A DNA stretch of 64,000 bases from Batkoa obscura (taxonomy: Eukaryota > Entomophthoromycota > Entomophthoromycetes > Entomophthorales > Batkoaceae), in contig JASVEC010000003.1 in assembly GCA_030770535.1 (NCBI GenBank), positions 62,001-126,000 on the forward strand, written 5' to 3'. The position numbers were made by a program, and so were the translations under genes. How positions within the stretch are numbered: the stretch's first letter is position 1; every line of letters begins with the position of its first letter. Positions 42,499 to 55,668 of the stretch are shown piece after piece. The notes below the pieces were generated by a model that ran no database searches, was not told where the DNA came from, and saw only the letters and a program-made list of their open reading frames with translations.

Positions 42499-43579
42499 AT
42501 GAACTTTAATAGTTGGATCTTGAGTATAATAACTCTGTTATTTATAACACATGTATCTTGTGAGAGAAATAACAGTTCGAAACAAAAGGATAATCAAGAT
42601 AGTGAACAAGCTCAACTTATTTTATCAAACTTAAAAGTATCTATCAACGATCAAGTAGGTAATCCAGTGATAAGTCAAAAGTAAGCATATTTAAATAATA
42701 TCAATAATAAGAACTTATTTAAATTGGATATTTTTAGATTAACTTATCCAAAGCCATTGAATTCTATTTTAACTACTGGAGAAGGACAATCTTATCGCAT
42801 TTCTTTTACATCAAAAAAGAAAACTATCTCCAATAACGAAGAAGAAGCTATTAAATTAAATCTAGCTGTTGTATTATTCAATCATACAGAAACATCCAAA
42901 TTATCCTATTTACCATTTAAACAAACTAAAGGGGCGAATTACAAATTAACTTTAGTAATTCATTGTATTTAATGATAGAATAACATATTTAAATTAATTT
43001 TTATTTTAGGGCCCAAAAAAGCTACCAAATTTTATAAAGAAAAATCCAGGGAATTATGAAGTAACTTTATTAATTGGTGGAGTTAAAAAAGTGGAATCAA
43101 TTAAATATAAGATTGGTAAAGTAGAGTTTAAAGTTGATAAATTAACTCAAGAAAATAAAAAACACCAATTTGGACCCAAACCAATAATTGAACATCAATT
43201 TCGTCAACCAGATAGAATAGCTAATTCTACTTTATCTTATCTATTTTCTATATTAGTATTATCTCCTTGGTTAATATTATTAGGTTTGGTAAGTTTATTT
43301 CATATATATATATATAATACTAATTATTACTAATAGTGGTCCAAATTAAATATTAATATTAAAGAGTTTCCATTTAACGAACCTACTGCATTGATCTATT
43401 CTTCTTCTTTTATTGTATGTTTATCGGGTTATTTGATATTAGCTTATTTATATTGGATCCGATTAACTATCTTTGATACTTTATTTTGTTTCTTTCCATT
43501 GACCTTAGCTACTATTGTATTTGGTAAATTTACTTTATCTCGCGCTCAAGCTAAATTACATGTCAAAGCTAAAAATTAA
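42499..43579 (+). CDS. SWP1: Oligosaccharyltransferase subunit ribophorin II/Swp1
   Basis: Four exons. A clear signal peptide (MNFNSWILSIITLLFITHVSC) precedes a lumenal beta-rich domain (LILSNLKVSIND to the GNYEVTLLIGG block). Three membrane segments end the protein, near LFSILVLSPWLILLGL, LIYSSSFIVCLSGYLILAYL and FCFFPLTLATIVFGKFTL. This layout and the EFPFNEPTAL motif belong to ribophorin II/Swp1, a non-catalytic subunit of the ER N-glycosylation complex. The protein ends in a basic tail (HVKAKN), a possible ER-retention signal. Confidence 0.93.
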
Positions 43580-43702
43580 ATTTTATTAAAAATAAAATCA
43601 AAATATCATATTAATAACATAGTAGTAGTTATAATATATTTTAAAGTTAAGAAAAGTATAAAATTTATGCCCATTTTTATTTTACAATGATATAAATTTA
43701 AT

Positions 43703-44134
43703 TTAATATCTTCCACATTCATTTCTAACATCAATCCAATCAAAGATACAGCCTCTACCCGTTTCATAATTATAATCATAACAATCCCAATTTCCACTAC
43801 CTCGATTATAAGTCCAGCAAGGTGGACAATTGAATCCATCGTAACAGAAAGCACCACTATTACCACGATTACATCTTTCATTACCTCTTGGACATCTTGA
43901 TCTTTGACCATAATCTGGTCTTGGTCGATTATAATGATGACCTGAATCATATCGATCATTATCGTCATCGTCGTCATCGTCGTCATCATATCGTGGATGA
44001 TATCCTCCGTTAGAATTTAATTCTTTAGAAGGAATATTCTCCTTGATTTTTAGTTCAGCATTACTAGCTACTTTGGAACTTAATATACTTGGGATATTGA
44101 CCAGCAATAATGAGACTAAACTAATGGTTTTCAT
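43703..44134 (-). CDS. Small secreted protein with poly-Asp and eight cysteines
   Basis: The ATG at 44134 opens MKTISLVSLLLVNIPSILSS, a good signal peptide. The mature part has a run of nine Asp (HPRYDDDDDDDDDNDRYD), an Arg/Pro/Tyr-rich linker, and a C-terminal domain with eight cysteines: RC, RC, FC, NCPPC, DC, GC and EC. An even cysteine number in a small secreted protein suggests a disulphide-stabilised fold, perhaps wall-bound or effector-like. I recognise no family. No intron. The Asp run is coded by GAT/GAC repeats. Confidence 0.75.
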   Translation of the reverse strand: MKTISLVSLLLVNIPSILSSKVASNAELKIKENIPSKELNSNGGYHPRYDDDDDDDDDNDRYDSGHHYNRPRPDYGQRSRCPRGNERCNRGNSGAFCYDGFNCPPCWTYNRGSGNWDCYDYNYETGRGCIFDWIDVRNECGRY

Positions 44135-44655
44135 TGTCAAAATATAAAATATATAAAAAATAAAATAGAATTAGTCTATTTAAATAGTAATATTTGTATT
44201 ATAACTATTATTGATCGCTAGATTATCATTAATAGTATATTAAATTAAATTAAATTAAATTAAATTAAATTTCATTTTAACATATTATTTTTGTTATAAT
44301 TAATATGAATGTTATTGTTATTATATTATTATTATGTTTTTAAAATTTTCTTACAATTTTTAATATGACTAATTTTTTTAATAATTTTTTGATCTGCGTT
44401 AAATTTTTTTAGTATTAATTCTATCCTAAATTAAGCAAATTAAAAAAATAAAATAATTATATTTAATTTATTGAATAAAAGATGAATAAAACTTCTATAG
44501 CATAACTATAACATTTATTATTACTTTAATTCTTGTTAATAAAATTCAATAAATTTATTGTATGATTTCTATTTGTATTCTCTATTTATTAAAATGCCCG
44601 ATTAATTCCTTTAAAAAAACGTTATTCAAATTCTTTAAATTTATCTCTTTACAAA
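44135..44655. other. Divergent spacer with an AAATT microsatellite
   Basis: Promoters for the secreted protein and for DDX41. Contains AAATT repeated about seven times at 44243-44270. No gene. Confidence 0.5.
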
Positions 44656-47048
<2,393 letters not shown>

Positions 47049-47547
47049 TACTTTTTTTGGTTTTCTGAAATCATCGAATAAATATAGTAGATATTTTTGA
47101 TTAATAACTGACAATGCCAACCTTTAACTTTAAGATGAATTACGTAGAATTATTTTAAAATTATTTTGCTCTTTAAAACTATAAAGATTAATACCAAAAC
47201 ATGCTTTTTATGTTAAATTCAGAAGCTTTAATTTTTTAAATATGTTGATAATTTCTATAAAAGTCAGAAAAAATAGAATTTTATCTTTATAATATATAAC
47301 TATATCTGAATCTATGCTTCATTAATCTAACCAATAACGGTTCATATTTAACTACATCAGTACTAAATTAGCAAACAATAGTAATCATAGTATCATCAAT
47401 ATGTTGTAAATCTTTTGAATCTATTTCTATATACTCATTGACATCATCCTATTTCACCACGCATCTAAAATAACAACAATAAAAAACAACACATCAAAAT
47501 CTAAAATGGTTATTTTAACTAAAAATTTAATTCACCAAATACCATAT
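47049..47547. other. Convergent spacer between DDX41 and ATP19
   Basis: No convincing coding frame. Slightly more mixed composition at 47330-47480 may be untranslated 3' sequence of either neighbour. Confidence 0.4.
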
Positions 47548-47881
47548 TTAATGTTTAGCAGGGGTAGAGTCGTTTTCAGCGGCTTTAAGGAATTCTTGAA
47601 TGAAAGCCTCTTCTTCGTTTGAAGAAGCATTGATCTTAGGTTCAGGTAATTTGTTATCGGTCTTAGAAGATCCACCTTTAGCTGAATAAATACCAAAACC
47701 TAAAGCGGCCCAAGTACCAAATACTAACTAAATTAAAAATAAGTTCCTTTTATTCATGATAAATATTTCAAATATTGATTGTTAAAAATAGTTCATCTAG
47801 CGATTGAGTATGTGAGTAAAGGTAAGCACTTACGTATTCACTTGCAATTTTTTGTCCAAAGATTTTATAGTAAGCTCCCAT
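47548..47881 (-). CDS. ATP19: ATP synthase subunit k (Atp19)
   Basis: Two exons joined over a 106-base intron give a 75-residue protein: MGAYYKIFGQKIASEY, then LVFGTWAALGFGIYSAKGGS and a hydrophilic tail with DNKLPEPKI, ending NEEEAFIQEFLKAAENDSTP plus AKH. A short N-terminus, one membrane span with GxxxG-like spacing, and the EEEAFIQEFLK end match yeast Atp19 (subunit k, 68 residues), a supernumerary subunit of the mitochondrial Fo dimer interface. It is too short and split to stand out as an open frame. Divergent from RPN12. Confidence 0.85.
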
Positions 47882-48152
47882 ATTATGAAACACGTCTTTT
47901 ATGAAGTTGAATGTAATAACTAATCTGATAGAAGTTATACACTCGATTAAACTCAAGCCAATAAGATTCCAAAGCATGGAATCTATGGATTATTTCGTTT
48001 AGCCATAAGTTATGGGATTTTTTATTCAATTTACTCATTGCAATTGATGTTTAATTTTTGCAATTCTAGTTTTTGCAATGTTTACGTCAGCTAACTCTTT
48101 TAGCTAAAAATCACTAAGCACTAATTTAAGTTTTTATAATATTTTTACTAAA
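47882..48152. promoter_or_regulatory. Shared upstream region of ATP19 and RPN12
   Basis: A 270-base divergent spacer. The word TTTTTGCAAT occurs twice 18 bases apart (near 48054 and 48072), a candidate duplicated binding site. Function unknown. Confidence 0.4.
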
Positions 48153-49215
48153 ATGGCCAATTTAGCTCAATTACATGAACAATTAAAAAGAGAATATGAA
48201 AATAAAGATCCCAATGCTTTAACTACCTTGAGTGCTATCAAAGTAATTTTATTTAATTTATAATTTCTAAAATAAATTTATAATTTAACATTAGTTAGAA
48301 TTGATTAAAAATTCATTCTTAACTCCAGCATCAACTTTAAACTATGAACAAAAAGTAGCAGTTCGTAAGTGGAATAAATAAACAGTATTAATGAATAGGT
48401 ATTAATTCCATTATTAAATAGGTGATGTTTTAGAAATAGGAGCTTTAGTTAATATTAATGAGAATGACATTCAGGGTTTTGAACGTTTATATTCTCAGCT
48501 TCAAACTTATTATATTGATCATAGGTAAAAAAGTAGTACAAAAAAATTCAAGCTATTTACAGCCCATCTATAAAAAACAGAAGCTAAAAAAATATATTTA
48601 GAGATTCATTACCACCATCACCAAGAGAAAATAAGTTAAAAGGGTTATATCTTATGAGTTTATTGGCACAAAATCAAATTTCAACATTTCATCTTACATT
48701 GGAAGGGATTCCATCGGATTTATTGGAAAATAACGAATATCTTATGCACCCAGTAAATTTAGAAAAAGCATTAATGGAAGGGAGTTATAATAAAGTATTA
48801 AATGCACGTGAAACAGTACCATCCAATGAGTTTATTTATTTTATGGACTTTTTAGCTCTTACTATTAGGTAATGTACTAATTGGATTTTAATATGCAATC
48901 CTAATTTTATTAAATAGAGATGAGATTGCTAGTTGTTGCGAGAAAGCTTATAAAAGCCTTCCTATTCAACAAGTTAGCAGTATGCTCTTTTTCAAAAAGA
49001 ATGAAGAAGTAGTGAAATTAGCTAAACAAGTAAGTTATTATTTTCATTTCATGAGGATTAAAATTAATAATTTTTAGCGTGGGTGGGTGATTAATATTGA
49101 TCAAAGAGTTCAATTCAAAACAGCACAACAAAGCGATGATACTTCAGCTGTTCCAGTTAATCAAGTATTAGAACAAGCTATATTTTATGCAAAAGAAATG
49201 GAACGTATTGTTTAG
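48153..49215 (+). CDS. RPN12: 26S proteasome lid subunit Rpn12
   Basis: Six exons give about 260 residues from MANLAQLHEQLKREYENKD to EQAIFYAKEMERIV. Helical repeats (LELIKNSFLTP, FERLYSQLQTYYID, NKLKGLYLMSLLAQNQISTF) are followed by a C-terminal winged-helix/PCI-like domain (SMLFFKKNEEVVKLAKQRGW, then VINIDQRVQF). The ending QAIFYAKEMERIV, with the C-terminal helix, is characteristic of Rpn12/PSMD8, the last subunit to join the lid, which triggers lid-base docking. Confidence 0.96.
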
Positions 49216-49831
49216 GTTTTAATAAAGGTTCTTTTTTAGCCGAGTAATAAACTTGTTTGTTAACTTCAATTGTATTGTTAATTTCTAAAGGGTAATATCT
49301 TAGCATTATATATAAATAGTTATCATGTAAGTTTACTGCTTTAAAATTTTTATGAAATTAGTTTATTAGCAAATGAAATTATCTGAGTGAAATACAAATT
49401 TAATCTATTCACAAACATCAATAATACTATTAATTTATAAGTTTAGCATGTATGATTAAGATCATGATTTAAGATTGCTAATTAGTACAGCAATCCTTGT
49501 ATAAATGATAACAATACTGTCATTGGAACAAAATACTACTCCTTATAATAAACATTTTTTAGATTTCAAATAGATTATATAAATGTATAAAAAATAAAAT
49601 CGTATATATTGAAACATTATAACAATTAACTTTTATATTCAAGCAATTGCTTATCGAAATACTATAGTGATACACAAACTACGTTTAAGATATATTCTGA
49701 AAATCAAAATCAAATTGAATTTTAATTTATTTCTATTTCTAAGATACTTTAGCCCTTGAAATTGATGAAACAGTTTGAAAGCAGTCAAGATTCAAACAAT
49801 TCATAGCTAAAAAATACTCAATAAGATCCGA
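49216..49831. terminator. Convergent 3' spacer between RPN12 and mitochondrial uS11 gene
   Basis: About 600 AT-rich bases between facing stop codons. No gene or repeat recognised. Confidence 0.45.
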
Positions 49832-50410
49832 TTATAAACGACGAGGCTTTGGAGGACGACAACCGTTATGAGGGATAGGGGTAGTATCTGTAACACGAGC
49901 TACTGGCCAATCGGTATTAGAACGAATAGATCTAAAAACCGCCTCTCTACCTGGACCAAACCCTTTAAATTTAACCAACAATTCACTAACATTTTGTCTC
50001 TTTAACTTTGTTTTTTCCACTAATTGAACAGCAGCTTGATAAGCAGCTTCAAACCCAGCTCTTTGTGCTTTTTTAAACCCAGCTGTACCACTAGAAGCAG
50101 TTGCAATCACTTGGTCTTTAGAGTTACATAGAGTTAGAATGGTATTGTTTAATGAACAATGAACATTTAATACATGGGAATAAGAGCTATCATTGTCAAG
50201 CTTTAACTTATTTTTTCTGGACTTCTTTTCAACTGGGGTAGTTTCTTTTAAAATTGGAAACTCGTTTAAAATACTACCCTTTCCTTCAGTTGTATTTAAA
50301 TGTCTAATTGAATTTGAAAAGCTTCTGTTGATGGTAATGACTGGTGAAATATTTTTCTTAAAGCTTGTTAAAGCAAAGGATATTAATTGATTTGCTTTGT
50401 TTAAACTCAT
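49832..50410 (-). CDS. MRPS11: Mitochondrial small ribosomal protein uS11m
   Basis: An intronless frame of 192 residues from the ATG at 50410 (MSLNKANQLISF). A basic, Ser-rich N-terminal leader of about 60 residues fits a mitochondrial presequence. It precedes the uS11 domain: LNVHCSLNNTILTLCNSKD, ASSGTAGFKKAQRAGFEAA, VKFKGFGPGREAVFRSIR, and the C-terminal DTTPIPHNGCRPPKPRRL. The GCRPPKxRR end is the rRNA-contacting tail of bacterial-type S11. The upstream ATG-less extension is not used. Confidence 0.97.
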   Translation of the reverse strand: MSLNKANQLISFALTSFKKNISPVITINRSFSNSIRHLNTTEGKGSILNEFPILKETTPVEKKSRKNKLKLDNDSSYSHVLNVHCSLNNTILTLCNSKDQVIATASSGTAGFKKAQRAGFEAAYQAAVQLVEKTKLKRQNVSELLVKFKGFGPGREAVFRSIRSNTDWPVARVTDTTPIPHNGCRPPKPRRL

Positions 50411-50587
50411 CTTATTTTTGATTGCTGAACAAAAGCTCAAAGTTAAGATTTGAATTGTTTAATAAAATGATAAAGTTGTTTTATTGGTTTAAACTATAAA
50501 AGCAATTTAATTTAGTTTTGAACTTTCTAATGTGAATAATATGTAATTTATATAAAAATTGCTACATTGAAAATCAAAAACACAAAA

Positions 50588-50660
50588 GGTCCCGTGGCCC
50601 AATGGATAAGGCGCTTGTCTACGGAACAAGCGATTCCAGGTTCGATCCCTGGCGGGATCA
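50588..50660 (+). tRNA. tRNA-Arg (ACG), right copy
   Basis: Identical to the copy at 34715-34787: 73 bases, anticodon ACG in loop CTACGGA, A box TGGCCCAATGG and B box GGTTCGATCCC, no intron. A CGU-reading tRNA is the major arginine CGN decoder in many fungi. Confidence 0.97.
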
Positions 50661-51464
50661 TCTCTACCTTTTCCTGCAAAGGTAAAACTAAAAAAACCCT
50701 TATTTTTATGTAGTTGAATCTGAATAGTTTTACTATCTTTCTTAAACAAAAACATTAATAGTATGGGGTTGTATTTCTTTGTTTAAAAATTCTATTAACA
50801 ATCTTTTCACTCAAATAGTATTTAAAATGGGGGATAATTCAATGTAATTAGAAATTTTATTTGCAAAATGTTGTTTTATTTAGATTTCATTTGATAGTTA
50901 TTAATATTTGTTTAGAAATGAACTAAAAAATATATGGGGATGTATTTTTTTGTTTACCAATTTTACTACCAATTTTTCCGCTTAAATAGCACTTAAAAAA
51001 TGGAAAATAATGAAACCAAAAAAAAACACCCTCATATTGAACATTCTTCTCTTTTCTTAAAGCCTAGTTAGCTTAATCACTATCTTCATTAATTAAATAT
51101 TAAAAGTTTCTGTTCCTTTAAGATGTTTGAAAAAGGACATTTTTGCATTACCTTTTTATAAATAGTTGATTTATTACTGTTTGAAAAACAAATATACTTT
51201 ATTTGTAATTTAAAATAAATAAAAATAGAAATGATCTATTGTTAAATAAGGGGTTTAATAACTATTTCATAAACTTTAAGATACATAATAAATTTCAACA
51301 TACTTTATATAAAGTATATTTTGTTTTGTCAAAATAGTTTAGTAACCCCACAGAACAAACTCAGTTTATGTTATTCAATAAATTAAAACTCAAACAATAT
51401 CAAATAATCCCACCGCTTCAAAGTTCCAATTATTTATTTAAAGAAAGAGAATAAAAAATAAATC
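50661..51464. other. Spacer between tRNA and right C2 gene, with MITE sequence
   Basis: Mirror of 33911-34714: a MITE fragment at about 50758-50835 and a complete copy at 50933-51036. No gene. Confidence 0.7.
50933..51036 (+). mobile_element. MITE copy shared by both inverted-repeat arms (right)
   Basis: TATATGGGGATGTATTTTTT to ACACCCTCATAT. Exact mirror of 34340-34443 as far as I compared. Confidence 0.85.
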
Positions 51465-51845
51465 TCAAGGTAAATAATGAATTTTCAAAAAGATTTTACC
51501 ACTTTGTTTATGACCTTGATAAAGTTGATACCAGCCCTCAATCGAACCCTCTGAAAAAATATTGTTCGAAGGAATAGAAACAGAACCAATAAAATCATCC
51601 CTTAATAAATCTTCATCCCATACTTCAATTTCTATTTTATCTCCTTTTTCTAACCTTAAATGGAACGTTTCTTCCCAAGTACAATGACTACCTGCATTCC
51701 TTTTTACCGAAGTTTTATATTCTTGTTGCTTAATTTTCACTTTAGCATAAGCGTCGTTCTTTCCCAGTATGGGCATATCCATATTTTTTAATTCTTTAGC
51801 TTTGACTATCGTTATTCCTATATTGATTATATCATCCGTGTCCAT
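51465..51845 (-). CDS. Single C2-domain protein, right copy
   Basis: Identical in all 126 residues to the protein at 33530-33910, with the same flanks. Both copies have intact Ca-binding loops (GKNDAYAKV and DEDLLRDDFIG). Gene conversion between the arms would keep them the same. Confidence 0.9.
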   Translation of the reverse strand: MDTDDIINIGITIVKAKELKNMDMPILGKNDAYAKVKIKQQEYKTSVKRNAGSHCTWEETFHLRLEKGDKIEIEVWDEDLLRDDFIGSVSIPSNNIFSEGSIEGWYQLYQGHKQSGKIFLKIHYLP

Positions 51846-52295
51846 TTTATTGAAATTGAATGTTTATTTTTATTAAAAAGTAAAAGTTAATATTTGAAAT
51901 CAATAGATTTTTATAAGCCAATTATTCAAGCCACGTAAAATCTAAAACATAAAACTACACTTTTAAAAAGATGAGATTAATTTAAAGACACAATACTACA
52001 TTATTAACTTTAATTAAGAACTGAAAGATTGAATTAAGAACGAATCATTGACTATATGACCTTGTAGTTTACAACAAATATTAAGTTCTATTGCATTAAC
52101 TACTATTCACTTCATATGAATTCAAAGTGCTTTAAAAGCTTGGGAAGTATGATGAGATTCAATGTTATTACTTATTGAAAATATTCGAATATTCAATATG
52201 GAAAATAAATACAAGTTAAATATAGAAAAATAGTTTATTAAATAAAAGTCAAAAGTATTTAAAAAAGCAAGTGTAAGTGTTCACTCATGGGGCTG

Positions 52296-52349
<54 letters not shown>

Positions 52350-52543
52350 TTTTAGATTGCAGGTATTTGAAACAGTATATAAATAGATCAATAGAAACCA
52401 CTTTGAAAAGTGGGGATATGTTCAAGATGGCAAGCGCATTCTCAGTTTCTTAGTAAGAGTAGTTTTAAAAACAAATTTCTTAGAGTAGATCCTATGTTTC
52501 ATATGATCGAGCGATATCAATATCCAATTTTAAGGGAAGCGAG
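51846..52543. other. Spacer between the small unknown gene and the right C2 gene
   Basis: Mirror of 32832-33529, with a TAA-type microsatellite of 17 units at about 52298-52349. No gene. Confidence 0.6.
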
Positions 52544-52903
52544 CTAAAAGCGATATTTCTTAGAAGCTGCAATGAACTCTAAATGACAAGGTATTACTTG
52601 TTTTCTTTTGTTTAAGATACAAGTAAAAGCATCTTTTTCATTTTTAGCTTTGTCACTAAGAACCCGTTTGATTATTGCTAATACTTTATCTGTTTGCGTT
52701 TGTATCATCTTTTTATTTCTTCTAGGTTGAAATTTTTGTTGAATAGTAGCTTTTGTTTCATTTAACGTTAATGAATGAACTCTACCTATTAATTGGTCCA
52801 TGTCTTTAGAAGTGATTCTATCAGCAAGTGATAAAGTTTCCATTCTAGAGCAGAGCTTATCAATGAAATTGTTATTGTTGGGTTTGCTTGTAAATTTTGG
52901 CAT
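52544..52903 (-). CDS. Unknown 119-residue basic protein, right copy
   Basis: Same length and start (MPKFTSKPNNNN) as the left copy but strongly diverged in the middle and C-terminal part (for example VLAIIKRVLSDKAKNEKDAF against LLNSFDWYFIQEIKSKKDIF). Conserved positions include KLCSR, DQLI, HSLTLNETK, RRNKK/KRNKK, NKRK and LEFI. The frame is open throughout. The coding region lies just outside the identical inner part of the arm. Function unknown. Confidence 0.6.
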   Translation of the reverse strand: MPKFTSKPNNNNFIDKLCSRMETLSLADRITSKDMDQLIGRVHSLTLNETKATIQQKFQPRRNKKMIQTQTDKVLAIIKRVLSDKAKNEKDAFTCILNKRKQVIPCHLEFIAASKKYRF

Positions 52904-53262
52904 TGTGACTAGAAGATAGAAGTGAAATTAATATAATTGAAGCGATGGTGGTATAAAGTTAAAGTAAAAAGGGATTCAAGCCAAAAAATTAAAATGGATT
53001 TTAAAAATTGAAATTAACAATTTGACTACTTTCGCTTGTGTTTTATACTTTTTGAATTTTGTTAAATCCAAAATTTCAAATCCAAATTCTATTTTTATTT
53101 GAAAATCCATTTGACCATAAAATTATGTGATCACCCTGAAACATAACCAGTTATTATGAATATTAAGCTTGGTTTTGAGTCCATCATAAAGAATAAAAAC
53201 ATCATTCAATCTTTAGCAATTGTTAATTGGATTCAAGTTATCCAATTAAAAAGTAGCATATG
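52904..53262. other. Upstream region of right small gene; outer end of arm
   Basis: Diverged counterpart of 32116-32471. It keeps the 60 bases before the ATG (TCTTCTAGTCACA, GTATAAAGTTAAAG), so the promoter seems preserved. Confidence 0.5.
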
Positions 53263-54014
53263 TCTAATTTACTACGGCTACTAAGAAATGAAAATGTATA
53301 TTTTATAAATGCTTTTAGCAAAAAATATAAAAAAAATGCATTAAAAAGTCAAAGCTATTAGATTTAATTAAATTTGCATTAAAGTTTGTAAAAAGAGTTT
53401 TTTTAATTTTATAATAAATTTTAATAAAAAATCAATATTGAAATTTTTTACAAGTTTTTTTATTAAAACAAATATTTAAATAAAATAAATTTATAAAAAG
53501 TTCCAAGTTTTATTTTATTTAAATGTTTTATAAAATTTAGTGCTTTGTGATTAAAACTAAATTCTATTTTTAATTAATTAATTAGTTATAATTAATAAGC
53601 TTTAGTTTACATAACTAAGGTAAGTAGATTATAAAAAATAATATGTAATAAGTTGTAAATTATATAAAACAAATAAAGTAAAAAACATAAGGATGTACTT
53701 TTATGTTTAGAAATTTTACTAATAATTTTTTTGCTTAAATGGCATTTAAAAATTAAAAAAACACCTTTATATAATTATATAATTTATATAAAATATTTAT
53801 AAAAACTTTAAACTAATTACGCATAAATTTTTTACTTACATCATTATTTTTAAAAAATAATTTTAAAATATAAAATATAAAATTAAAATAAGCTTAAATA
53901 AAGACTTTTAAAAACTATTTAATAAAATTTTAATTTATTTTATATAATATAATTATTAATTTTATTAATTTAACTTTTATCATTTAAAATAAAAAATAAA
54001 TAGCTTTATTTAGT
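53263..54014. other. AT-rich stretch with a degraded MITE
   Basis: Gene-free. 53686-53773 is a worn MITE copy (AAGGATGTACTTTTATG to ACACCTTTATATA). A short piece near 53605-53660 (TTAGTTTACATAACTAAGGTA) comes from the arm of the composite palindromic repeat family. Confidence 0.6.
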
Positions 54015-54120
54015 ATATGGGGGTGTTTTTTTTAGCTTCATCATTTTTTCCATTTTTAAGCGCTATTTGAGTGGAAAAATTGTTAGTGAAATTCTTAAAC
54101 ACAAAAATACATTCCCATAT
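54015..54120 (-). mobile_element. MITE copy
   Basis: TATATGGGGGTGTTTTTTTT to TACATTCCCATAT, with internal TTTTTAAGCGCTATTTGAGTG. Directly followed by the different element at 54122. Confidence 0.8.
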
Positions 54121-54121
54121 A

Positions 54122-54731
54122 GATTTAAGCTCATGTATAAATACAAAAAGTTGTGCCAGAAAACTAAAATTTTAAATGTCTTAAGCTAAATAAAATAAAA
54201 TAAAATAAAATAAAATAAAATAAAATAAAATAATTATTTAAAAAACCTTTAGTATACAAAGTAAATCTGAAAAGCAGCGCTATCTAACACATATAATCAT
54301 GTATTAATTGATATACTTTAAGAGCTTTTATATTTAATCTAGTTTTATTGAAAATAAATTAAATTCTTTAGAATTTATTGCTTTACTCTTGTTTTCAGCT
54401 AGCTTTTTAAAAAAACTGGAGAATGTAGCGACCTTATATATTGATACTTTGTTATTATAAATTGCTTTATTTTAATAATATACATTATTTATATAATTTT
54501 TTTTTCAATATATGCTAAATTTTATAAATTTTCATATTGGTAAAGTTATGCAAAAAATCTGTTTTTTTTTGATTAAGGAAATGCTTGATTTTAATTTAGT
54601 AATGTAAATTAAAAAGTAAATAAAATAAAGACTAATTTATTATATAAGTAAAAAAGGAATCATGTCAATAAGAAAACTTTATTTATAGTTTTCTGGTACA
54701 ACTTTTTGTATTTATACACGAGCTTAAATCC
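54122..54731. mobile_element. Second MITE-like element with 46-base terminal inverted repeats
   Basis: About 46 bases at 54122-54167 (GATTTAAGCTCATGTATAAA then TACAAAAAGTTGTGCCAGAA) recur inverted at 54685-54731 with only a few differences. The interior is 515 bases, AT-rich and non-coding, with a TAAAA microsatellite (54187-54231). I see no second copy in the window. A target duplication is not clear. Confidence 0.65.
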
Positions 54732-55317
54732 ACGTTATTAAGTGCTTAAGTTTTTATAAATTTCATATTAAATAATCATCAAGTACTTCGATCTTGGATA
54801 TAGGAAGACTCTCCTTTCTCTCCTTTCTCTTACAGTTTATGTTGATCGTCTTTTATACTAAATAAAATATAGTCATTAAATACAATACTGAGAAAGTTTG
54901 TTGAACAATTTGTTTATTTTTAAAATTTAATAAAAAGTTAAAAAAATATTGTAAATCACTTTGGTTGTAACATGTAATTAAATGTAATGACATAAGGAAT
55001 TGTAATATAGTTGATAAAAGTAAAACAACAGGGATGTTGTATAACCCTTTTGAAATCATTCATATAAATTATTCGTATATTTTATATTCATAACTGCTTA
55101 AAAAACGCTATAAAACCCACCTGCATCTTATGTTTGCAACTATTATCTTTAATTTCTATCTTATCAATTACTTTACGATATCTATTTACTTTAAAAAACA
55201 GACAACAATTCTATTAAAAAACTACAATATATGTACTAAAGTTACTATAAAAACAAAAAAATCTAATCAATACTAAAACACAGCAAATAATCTTAGTATA
55301 CAATCACATTTATCACT
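54732..55317. other. Gene-free stretch before a small secreted protein gene
   Basis: No convincing coding frame. An open stretch at 54853-55059 on the minus strand has no supporting features. CTCCTTTCT is directly repeated near 54812. Confidence 0.45.
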
Positions 55318-55668
55318 TTAATAATAAACTTGGCTATAAATTTGAATAGAATAAACCAGTGGTGAATTATAGCGAAACACTCTAGAGCCACCAGTATAAG
55401 TACATTGTCCTTTACACCCATAGTCACTAAAAAATTGAACATTTTGATTGTAAGGTACTTTTACTTCATACACCGGCCCTTGTACCCCGAAGCATCCAGG
55501 TCCAGGACCTATTTCCGCTCGCTCGCCATTGGGTCGTATTATTACTATTTGAAATTAAAAGGTTAGTGAAAGTCTTTATTAAATATGGTATTAGTAGTTA
55601 CCAACTGGGTATTGAGCAAATGAGACACCGACAAAGGATGCAAGTAATAAGAAATGTGATTTAAGCAT
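55318..55668 (-). CDS. Small secreted protein, 97 residues
   Basis: Two exons: MLKSHFLLLASFVGVSFA (signal peptide) and QYPV, then, after a 57-base intron with GTAACT donor, VIIRPNGERAEIGPGPGCFG. A compact domain with VPYNQNVQFFSDYGCKGQC and YTGGSRVF, ending SPLVYSIQIYSQVYY, follows. Three cysteines, no membrane segment. The FxSDYxCxG and YSIQIY pattern hints at a beta-sandwich such as a crystallin-like fold, but I cannot name a family. The neighbourhood is gene-poor and repeat-rich, which is common for fast-evolving secreted proteins. Confidence 0.72.

Larger units (their letters stand above)
50545..53262 (-). repeat. Right arm of the 2.7 kb inverted repeat
   Basis: Reverse complement of 32116-34830. 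The inner part (50545 to about 52538) appears identical to the left arm, and the outer part (about 52539-53262) is diverged. The outer end stops at GTAGCATATG, the sequence where, in the left arm, the MITE palindrome begins. Confidence 0.95.

Noticed and set aside
43606-43989. Met/Ile-rich frame opposite the secreted protein's frame
   Set aside because: It is the shifted reading of the poly-Asp gene. The other frame has a signal peptide and a cysteine pattern.
47768-47977. Minus-strand frame covering ATP19 exon 1
   Set aside because: It runs through the ATP19 intron. The spliced reading gives a recognised protein, so the longer frame is a by-product.
54853-55059. Minus-strand frame of 68 residues with hydrophobic residues
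   Set aside because: No intact start context, no partner exons, and composition equals the AT-rich background.
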